Shown here piece by piece: positions 1-6,700 of a DNA stretch of 34,962 bases. Within the stretch, counting starts at the first letter, position 1, and every line of letters begins with the position of its first letter. Below the pieces are notes generated by a model. The model saw only the letters and a program-made list of their open reading frames with translations. It ran no database searches and had not been told where the DNA came from. Origin of the DNA: a virus; the IMG/VR virus record IMGVR_UViG_3300012917_000030, positions 1 to 34,962 of that record. The stretch is one strand, 5' to 3'. Made by a program: the position numbers and the translations under genes.

Positions 1-65
1 AGTAGAACTGCGATTATGCCCGGACCGATTACTTTCCAACCAATACCGTTTCCATCGAGAGGCAT
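1..65 (-). CDS. Truncated ORF at window edge, N-terminus only (possible membrane or lysis protein)
   Basis: Only about 21 codons lie inside the window. The ATG at 65 follows an AAAGGG ribosome-binding site about six bases upstream, and sits 17 bases after the stop codon of the holin-like gene. The visible start (MPLDGNGIGWKVIGPGIIAV) becomes hydrophobic from about residue 12, which would fit a membrane segment. Its place directly after a holin-like gene suggests a second lysis-region protein, but that is inference. The product cannot be named from this fragment. Confidence 0.5.
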   Translation of the reverse strand, partial: MPLDGNGIGWKVIGPGIIAVL

Positions 66-81
66 TTGCGCCCTTTAAAAG

Positions 82-300
82 TTACACCGTCTTTGCCTGC
101 GTTGGCGCGGGTGCGTTGCTGACGTTATGGTCCTTGGCGGTAAGTCCGGTCCAACCGGCGCCGATCGCCGCCAGCGCTATGCTGATATTCGTCGGGTCCA
201 TAGGCGCGTGTCCCGTGAGCATGTTACCGATGGTCACAGCACCGCCAAGAAGTCCGAGAAGTCCGCCGATAGTCGTCTTCCAGCTCGTGATTCCAAACAT
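82..300 (-). CDS. Small membrane protein, putative holin
   Basis: This is a 72-residue protein. The start at 300 is chosen because an excellent AGGAGG site lies nine bases upstream; the longer in-frame version would begin inside the preceding terminator. After a short head (MFGITSWKTTIGG), residues about 11-30 form a Gly/Leu-rich hydrophobic segment. A second, weaker apolar segment (about 42-55, SIALAAIGAGWTGL) is followed by a polar tail. One or two short membrane spans, small size and location near the endolysin gene fit a holin, which would permeabilise the inner membrane to release endolysin. No family-specific motif is visible, so another small phage membrane protein is possible. A terminator separates it from the upstream operon, so it may have its own promoter or depend on read-through. 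Confidence 0.55.
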   Translation of the reverse strand: MFGITSWKTTIGGLLGLLGGAVTIGNMLTGHAPMDPTNISIALAAIGAGWTGLTAKDHNVSNAPAPTQAKTV

Positions 301-327
301 ATTCGTCACCTCCTGTCGGCTATTATG

Positions 328-361
328 ACAAAAAAAGGGCGCCGCACAAGACGGCGCCCTA
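328..361 (-). terminator. Rho-independent terminator after the outer-membrane protein gene
   Basis: Read on the minus strand, a perfect GC-rich stem (GGGCGCCG / CGGCGCCC, extended by one A-T pair; arms 352-360 and 336-344) with a seven-base loop is followed at once by seven T residues (330-336). It lies 31 bases beyond the stop codon of the barrel gene at 392. This is a textbook intrinsic terminator in the direction of the late genes. Confidence 0.9.
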
Positions 362-391
362 ATCTTCGTCATTCATACACTTCAAGGCGGA

Positions 392-1135
392 TTAGAACGA
401 GTAGTTCAGCTTCATCCGGGCCACGTCGAACCGGTTGGCCGGATTGAACGTGATCGTGGTTGTACTGTCAGGCGTCATTTCCAGACTGGACTTCCCGAAG
501 TCGTAACGCTTCCACTCAGCCCCGAGCTTCCAATGCTGGTCGAGCGCAAATTCCAAGCCGAACCCCCAGGCCGGTCCTGTCTTGGTCCCGCTCGTGGTTA
601 CCGAGCATTGACCGGTGCAGGGTTCTCCTGTGTTGGTGAAATTGCTCAGCGTGAACGTATGCGTAGGGTCACCGAATGCCAGACCGCCAAACCCATAGGC
701 AAATAAATTTTGGAATGGGGTGATGCCGAAGCGGGCGCCGACTGACCCGAACCAATTCAGTTCACTTCTTCCGGTGATGAATCCTGGCGCCGCAGCCGAA
801 CCCTTGAGGGCACCGCCATTGACATCCGCCTCCAGGCCGGCAACGAACATTGATCCGAGGCGGAAGTTGTAGCCACCCTGGATGCCTCCCGTGAACCCTT
901 GCGGAGCTGTAGCAAGCTCAGCGTCGCTGAAGAACGGCGGCTGACTAGCCGTCAATCCAGAAAGGTCAAAACCATAACCACCGTTGATGCCGAGATAGAA
1001 ACCGTTCCATGGATCGTAGACGGGCGCGAGTACCGGAGCCTTGTAGGCCGCGTGCGGTTGCAGGTCGGCTGCGTCGCCTTGAGCGCACCAGCCAAACATC
1101 AGACCGGCGGCCAAACCCCAAGCAAAATTTTTCAT
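392..1135 (-). CDS. Phage-encoded outer-membrane beta-barrel protein (Omp25/Omp31-like)
   Basis: The 247-residue product has a Sec-type signal peptide (Lys at position 3, apolar core about 5-18, likely cleavage after Ala22, GDA/ADLQ). The mature N-terminus, with KAPVLAPVYDPWNGFYLGINGGYGF, is typical of the outer-membrane proteins of Brucella, Bradyrhizobium and relatives. Alternating strands follow (GGIQGGYNF, WFGSVGARFG, WKLGAEWKRYDFG), and the chain ends in an aromatic residue (NYSF), the usual signal for outer-membrane insertion. At 247 residues it has the normal family length and appears intact. An AAGGGGG ribosome-binding site lies about eight bases upstream of the ATG. It is the last gene before the strong terminator, next to the lysis genes. 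The role is unknown. By analogy with lambda Lom it could alter the lysogen surface, block superinfection or aid adhesion; it could also be acquired host DNA. Confidence 0.85.
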   Translation of the reverse strand: MKNFAWGLAAGLMFGWCAQGDAADLQPHAAYKAPVLAPVYDPWNGFYLGINGGYGFDLSGLTASQPPFFSDAELATAPQGFTGGIQGGYNFRLGSMFVAGLEADVNGGALKGSAAAPGFITGRSELNWFGSVGARFGITPFQNLFAYGFGGLAFGDPTHTFTLSNFTNTGEPCTGQCSVTTSGTKTGPAWGFGLEFALDQHWKLGAEWKRYDFGKSSLEMTPDSTTTITFNPANRFDVARMKLNYSF

Positions 1136-1173
1136 GCGTCTTTCCCCCTTTGTGGGTTAACAGATTAACGCTT

Positions 1174-1198
1174 CACCCTACGGAGCGCGCGTAGGGTG
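1174..1198 (-). other. Perfect stem-loop in the 108-base spacer between endolysin and barrel genes
   Basis: In the only sizeable spacer inside the left block (1136-1243), the minus strand carries a perfect nine-base inverted repeat (CACCCTACG / CGTAGGGTG; arms 1190-1198 and 1174-1182) with a seven-base loop. No T-run follows, so it is not a standard intrinsic terminator. It lies about 40 bases upstream of the barrel start codon and could affect mRNA stability, processing or translation. The part of the spacer nearest the endolysin gene is AT-rich, but I see no convincing -35/-10 pair. Confidence 0.5.
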
Positions 1199-1243
1199 GG
1201 CAACCTCACATCTAGAAGATTTTCTAATTATGTAGCAAACGGG

Positions 1244-1816
1244 TTACACTTTTGTGCCCTGCTCGATCTCGAACAGCGCCTTCATCAAGGCCGCGCACCC
1301 GATCTGCATATCCCAAGCTGCCGCACTATACTTACCATCGGCCACGTACTTGCCGCGCTCTTCGTGATTGGTGGCACCCCAATTATAGGGCGAGTTCTCG
1401 TGATGGTACTGCTCGTAGGCGAATCCGTTGAAAGCCTCGGTCGCCGTCAGTGCCCCGCCCATCGACCAATCCGTCCAACGTGCAGTGAACGGCGGGCACT
1501 TGACAAGCGCATCAATCGCCGCCTCGCGCCAATTGTGAAAGGGACCGCGGCCGCGCGGGACATGAGTTGAAACCCTATCCCAGCGGTCGCCCTGCGCAAT
1601 CGATCTCGAGAAGCTCAGATCAGCCTCTCGATAGTGGATGATGCCGACAACCCACCATGGGACCGCGGTGTCCTGGTGAATTTCATCGTATCGAGCTTTC
1701 GCGGCCCAGATTTGGCGCCCGATCGACATGACTGCCGGCTTGCGCTCCGGAACGATCTCGCAGGTCACCCACAGCGAGCCATTTGCCAGCGTAAGAGCGG
1801 CGAGATCGACCGACAT
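1244..1816 (-). CDS. Endolysin, lysozyme-like peptidoglycan hydrolase
   Basis: This is a 190-residue protein. The start at 1816 is chosen because an AGGAGC site lies seven bases upstream and the gene then begins just after the stop of the tail-collar gene; a longer frame reaching 1942 lies inside that gene. The core (residues about 52-105) reads PWWVVGIIHYREAD, then SIAQGDRWD, THVPRGRGPF and NWREAAIDAL. This is the pattern of lysozyme-fold endolysins from alphaproteobacterial phages and prophages, with an Ile-His-x-Arg-Glu motif whose Glu64 is the likely catalytic acid. There is no signal peptide, so release would depend on a holin, consistent with the small membrane protein at 82. It follows the tail fibre gene, a common place for lysis genes. 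The family assignment is from motif memory. Confidence 0.72.
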   Translation of the reverse strand: MSVDLAALTLANGSLWVTCEIVPERKPAVMSIGRQIWAAKARYDEIHQDTAVPWWVVGIIHYREADLSFSRSIAQGDRWDRVSTHVPRGRGPFHNWREAAIDALVKCPPFTARWTDWSMGGALTATEAFNGFAYEQYHHENSPYNWGATNHEERGKYVADGKYSAAAWDMQIGCAALMKALFEIEQGTKV

Positions 1817-1817
1817 T

Positions 1818-2798
1818 TTAAGCTCCTGAAAATATGATCTTATTGGTGATGGCGGTTGGCTGCAGCCATGCCATCGCGGATGGTGCCGCTGAGTTGTTGA
1901 TGGTGATGCCGGTGGATGAGGCGCCAGTCGTACCGGCGCCATTTATGGCACCGGCATTTCCGCCATTGTACGAGGAGATGCCTCCGGTATTGGGGTTCAC
2001 ATAGGAGTGCGTATGTTGCGGATCAGTGATGCCATGGCTGTGCTGACCAACCTCGCCGGTAGCCTGGGTGTGGGTCGAGCTGCCGCCGACTGAGCCAAGC
2101 GCCGTGCCGGTGATCGTACCGCTATCGGTAACGACGACGCCGATACGGTTGGCGGCCGAGCCGCCCATGTCGTCTTTGCCGGCCGTGAGCCGGCCGCGGT
2201 AGTCCGGCATGGTGAAGTGGGTGCCGTCGACCGCGCCATAGGTCGTGCCGATTGCATTGAAGAGCGCCGGATATTGCGCGCGCAGCAGCGACTGGCCGAA
2301 GCATAGGAGCCAGCCGGGAGGCGCCGACGAACCGGCAAAATCGGCTACCACGCCCGCCGGGATACCAAAGGCATCATTGGCGTACCAAACGTCCTTGGCG
2401 TCGCTGTAGAGCAGCGAGCGGGCGCCCTGCGGAATAGTGACACCGGCACCGGCACCACTAGCCAGAGTCGATACTGAGATCGAGAAGTTGCCAGACGTTG
2501 CGTTCCAGACGACGAACTCGCCGCCAACAGCTGGCGTGCCACCCGACGCGTTAATGCTCAGCGGCAGAAACAGCGTAAGGTTCGCAACCAGCGTGCCGGT
2601 GATCTTGAAGGCCTTATTCTGCCACTGCACCATCGACAAGCTGACGTTTGCATTCGTCATCACCACCGACTGGGTGCTGCCCAAGATGTTGTCGAGCGGC
2701 GTCGTGGCGTTATTGCTAAAGTCGTCGCCCCATGTTCCGCTGTTCGAGCCGGTGACCTGAATTACTAGCTTGTAATTATTGGTGAAACTGTCGGCCAT
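1818..2798 (-). CDS. Tail fibre protein with phage tail-collar domain
   Basis: The 326-residue protein starts with a beta-rich N-terminal half (about 1-145) that probably attaches to the virion. A tail-collar domain follows at about 147-205, recognised by VADFAGSSAPPGWLLCFGQS, a Tyr-rich middle and the hallmark FTMPDYRGRLTAGKDDMGG. The C-terminal part (about 210-326) is Gly/Ser/Thr-rich and carries HSH and HTH pairs near residues 253-264. His-x-His pairs of this kind coordinate metal ions in trimeric fibre tips such as T4 gp37, so this is likely the receptor-contacting tip. Its gene lies between the pyrophosphatase-domain gene and the endolysin gene. Tail-collar domains also occur in host microcystin-dependent proteins, but the context here is clearly viral. 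Confidence 0.85.
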   Translation of the reverse strand: MADSFTNNYKLVIQVTGSNSGTWGDDFSNNATTPLDNILGSTQSVVMTNANVSLSMVQWQNKAFKITGTLVANLTLFLPLSINASGGTPAVGGEFVVWNATSGNFSISVSTLASGAGAGVTIPQGARSLLYSDAKDVWYANDAFGIPAGVVADFAGSSAPPGWLLCFGQSLLRAQYPALFNAIGTTYGAVDGTHFTMPDYRGRLTAGKDDMGGSAANRIGVVVTDSGTITGTALGSVGGSSTHTQATGEVGQHSHGITDPQHTHSYVNPNTGGISSYNGGNAGAINGAGTTGASSTGITINNSAAPSAMAWLQPTAITNKIIFSGA

Positions 2799-2799
2799 A

Positions 2800-3759
2800 T
2801 CAGGCTGCCTTCGCTACCGGCTTGGACGTGTCGCCATTCTTTAGCCAGTGCTTGAACTCGTCGACACTCATTTTTCGTATCGACCCGATGCGGCGATGCC
2901 CCTTGCCATCAGAAAAGGCAGCGGCGTAAACGCGACGAACCTGCGCCTCTGAAGCGAAACCGAGAAAGCATTTGTGCTCATCCCACCGCTTTGAATCAGC
3001 GTCGACTTGATCGACTACCCAAACGTTAGGCGATTTGATGTGAGGTCCAATGTAGCAGTCGACGTGGTCACCGTCAGCACCTTCGCTACGCCGAAAATAT
3101 CCGTAGGACGCCGGCATCTTGACGGACCACTTTTTGCCGTCTTTCCCGGTTCCGGACCGGGTCGATCCTCTCTCGTTTTCGATCGAGATGTCGAGACCAT
3201 GAACGGTGATATGGCGCTTCTTGTAGTTGCCCGCCTTCTTCTGGCCGTCGGTCGGTTCGACCGCGCCGCCATGCTTGTATGGCCTCGGACCGCCGCCAGA
3301 GAACAATGATCCCATCATCCCCTCCATACCGGAGGTCGGACCAATCTGAGGGGGCGTTTGACCGGGCCCGGGCTGTGTTGGCGACCCGACCATTGGTCCG
3401 GCGTCATTTACCATCAGTCCCGCATCACCCGACATTCCGGTCCCACTAAGCGCACCGAGACCGGCCGACGGATTAGGCGAAGGCATGATGCTGGGAGGCA
3501 TCCCAAGTCCAGCTGGAGGATTAGGCGGGGGCTGGATCGCTCCGGCCGGCGGGTTCGGAGGTGGTTGTCCACCCATGGCCGGAGGATTTGGGGGCGGCTG
3601 ATTCATTCCAGCCATCAAGTTGGATCTCATGTTTCCGAACTGCTGGCCGCTGCGGTTCATCAGCTGCGACATCATGTTGCCCGGCGCGCTGCCCTGGCGG
3701 GACCGCATCATGTTCTGAAACCAGGGCATCCGCGAGATGCCGTCCCACGGCGTAGGCAT
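2800..3759 (-). CDS. Virion-associated protein with polyvalent-type inorganic pyrophosphatase domain
   Basis: The 319-residue protein has two parts. Residues 1-165 are low-complexity: Met/Asn-rich, then three Pro-rich 11-residue repeats, then Gly/Pro-rich, ending in a YKHGGAV motif. Residues about 176-307 form a compact domain: GNYKKRHITVHGLDISIEN, KWSVKMPASYGYF, EGADGDHVDCYIGP, VWVVDQVD, EHKCFLGF and MSVDEFKHWL. This matches the inorganic pyrophosphatase domain described in large polyvalent proteins of phages and conjugative elements. The acidic DGDxxD signature of soluble pyrophosphatases is kept (Asp229, Asp231, Asp234). The likely role is hydrolysis of pyrophosphate from nucleic-acid synthesis after entry into the host, but delivery by the virion is inferred from the neighbouring ejection-type genes. 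It begins directly at the end of the 1762-residue gene, suggesting co-translation. Confidence 0.75.
   Translation of the reverse strand: MPTPWDGISRMPWFQNMMRSRQGSAPGNMMSQLMNRSGQQFGNMRSNLMAGMNQPPPNPPAMGGQPPPNPPAGAIQPPPNPPAGLGMPPSIMPSPNPSAGLGALSGTGMSGDAGLMVNDAGPMVGSPTQPGPGQTPPQIGPTSGMEGMMGSLFSGGGPRPYKHGGAVEPTDGQKKAGNYKKRHITVHGLDISIENERGSTRSGTGKDGKKWSVKMPASYGYFRRSEGADGDHVDCYIGPHIKSPNVWVVDQVDADSKRWDEHKCFLGFASEAQVRRVYAAAFSDGKGHRRIGSIRKMSVDEFKHWLKNGDTSKPVAKAA
3502..3600 (-). repeat. Three tandem 33-base units encoding QPPPNPPA repeats
   Basis: Within the pyrophosphatase-domain gene, residues 54-86 are three consecutive 11-residue units: QPPPNPPAMGG, QPPPNPPAGAI and QPPPNPPAGLG. A degenerate fourth copy (SPNPSAGLG) follows at about 94-102. 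The exact 33-base period points to slippage or unequal recombination. The product would be an extended, polyproline-like spacer before the enzymatic domain. Confidence 0.9.
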
Positions 3760-6700
3760 CTATTTTCCTTCCCGGCCGGTCTGCCGCGGCACGAACGAGA
3801 AGCCGCTCTTGAACTGAGTTGATGAGGCAGACGGTTCCATGCTCTCCGCAGTCAGCGCGTGATTGCCGCCGAAGGAGAAACCGGACTCAATCGTCGGAGA
3901 CTTTGGTTGCGCCATCGGCTGTTGGCTGTTCCACTGCCACTCCGGCATTGGAGCGATCCCGGCCCCGGGACCGCCGGCAAGGCTAGGGAAGCCCGGTATG
4001 ACGGAGTTAATGGGACCGCCGGCATCGCGGTGCGGGCGACCGACATCATGCACGCCGATGTCCTCCGAAAGTTTCCCAGATTGTCGCTTAATGTGATGTG
4101 ATTCTGGCGTGTAAAAATCCCTACCCGGCGCCCACGGATACATTAACCTGCCGAGCTGACCCATCCGCTGAAGATGCGCCAGCATGTGATCATAGCCACT
4201 CTGGGGTTCGTTGCGACGGTCCTCAACCAAACCCTCTGCTTCCGGCAAGCGCTCGTGAAAATCCTGGCTCAGGCTGTAGGGTGGATTGTCCGCCATCGGC
4301 GTCGGATCTAATAGCGACCCACCATCGGCGCGCCGCTTACGGGTCGCCTCCCAGATATCGCACTTGCCCATCTTGGCGATAAAGCCACCCACCGCGGTAC
4401 AGCCGTGCGGCTTACGGAACATCGAACAGTTCGAGCAGTGCTCAGCCTTGGTACCTCGATCGTGTGCATAGCTATACTTCTTGCGCGTGCTCATGGGCGA
4501 TTTGACAGCACCGCCGGACGCGAACTGAGGTAGGCCTTTGACGAAGGCACTTTCCCGCAGGCGAGGGGTGATGTCGACAGTATGAGCGCGTTCCTTGATG
4601 TCCGGCATATTTTTGGCTGGTTGCGCCAAGTGAACATCGCCTTGACTGACCCTCGCTCCGAACTTTTTGACCAGCTTATTGACCGTTGCCGGCAATATCT
4701 GGTCGTAGAAGCCCTTCATGCCCTCGCCGCCGACTTTGAGATCGAGGCCGGAAAGCATATGAGCGCCCCGAGTACCCTTTTCGGTTGGATTGTTCAGCAG
4801 CTTGTCGGCAGCCTCTTTGCCGATGTAGTCAGGTAATTCTTCCGGCTTGACCCCGTCCTTATCCAGAATTCGATTGCCTTTGTTACTGGCAATCAATGTG
4901 CCTTCTTTTGGGTCGTAAATTATTTGATCGATGTGCTTGCTGAGATCGTATCTTGCCGCCTGCGTTTCTCCTGTTGTCCACGCGACCTTGTCGTAGCCGT
5001 TCTCTGCCGCATAGCGGATCATCCGCTTCATGGCGAGTTCCGGCCATGTGGTCTTGAAGGGGGCGTCAGGAACCTCTCCTTTCGCGTTCTCTATGGCGTT
5101 GTCAATTTCATCAACACGCTCTGCCACCGTTTGACCACTCGGAAGTTTTTCGCCTCTGATACGGTTTTCGAGAGATGCACGCTCCGTTTTTAACGCCTTC
5201 ATCGCGGCATCATCAGTATAGCCACCTTTCTTCCCCTTCTTATGCCAGTCGCTCTGCACTTCCTCGACGAACAGCGTCTTCTTGCCGTCTATGGTTCTAT
5301 CGTTGAAGCGGACGTGGGCGAGGATGTTGGGTTCGTCGAAGTGGGAGGATTTGAAGCTTTGAGGTCCGCGATGGGCAGCGTCCAATTGCTCGTCCAACGC
5401 CGCCATTTGCTGGTTGAATGGGCCGCTCTCGATCCGACCTTCTCTCAGATCGCGTTCTAACGCGCGCTGTTGCTGCTGGATGCCGGAAATGCGGTCAACA
5501 CTTTTGTCCGGCAGCGTCAGCAGCAGCTCGCGGTAGTTCTCGCCGCCGGGGAGCTGGTAGGAGGCGAATTTTGGTTCTCCTAGAATAAAACCACCCTCTA
5601 ATGGTTGGCCTTCTGCCTTGTGAACCTCCCTCACCTCAATCTGATTAGCCCGCACATAATCGGCAAGCTGCTGCTTGGTGACCGGGCCTTTCTGGTCTTT
5701 CAGCCAATCCTCAAGCCCCAGCCATTGCATCTCTTCTCGCCCCACGCCCGGCGCATTTTTGATGGTAGCGAGCCATTGTTGGGGTGGTGCTTTGGTCGTC
5801 TTGGCTGCATTCACGGCTTGCTCGACGCCCGAGTAGAACGTCGGGCCGCGGGAACGCTCAAAGCCGGCCTGAAGGATTTGGTTCTCGGTTCCGGTTGGGA
5901 TAGGCGCAGTCTTAGTCGGTCGACCGGAACGTCCGCGCTCGGTCACATCCCGGGCAAGGGCTTGTCGTTCCAACGCAGAATTATCGATCACCACCACGGC
6001 CGGAAAGCTGGTCTTGCCGATGTGCTGAAGCGCGTCGAAGCGATTGGAGCCCTCCAGGATGTAGGGCCCTTTCTCATCGACGGCGACAATTAGTGGGTTA
6101 ATCTCGCCGCTATTCTTGATGGCATCGCCTAGTGCCGTTGTTCGCGGCGTCGGCTTGGCCAGCCCCGTAAACATCGAGAACGGCACCTCGCGAATGCCCG
6201 GCAACTCTTGATAGTTGCCCTCATTTCCTAGTTCCGCGCCGATCGAGGCGGTGTTCGGGACATCCTTGCGGACCTTGAGCCCATCCACGGTGTCGCTAGC
6301 GCGCGGGTAGGAAGTATCGGCGTCGACCCTCTCGCCTGATTGAGTTGGAAGACGAAGTCCCGGCTCCTGCTTCACTTCTTCTTCGGCGGAAGGTTTGGCG
6401 GCTTCAGACGCTTCCAGTTTTGGTCCAGCGGTTTCTGAAACCTCTCCTCGGCCGGATAATTCTGCAGCTTGACGGGCGGCTTGCCCGGCCCTGACTGTGT
6501 CATCGTGTGCCCTTAGTTCTGCAACAGATTTTTCCCAGATGCTGGGCTCTTTGGTGATATCGCCACTGGTGATATAGCGCACCGCGGTACGGTAGGCCTT
6601 TTCGATCGGACTACCCGGTTTGGCGTTCTTGGCCTGCTCATAGAGATAGTTGAGCGCCTGGGTTTTGTCTTCCCCGAAAGAGTAAATTGCCTGTCGGGCG

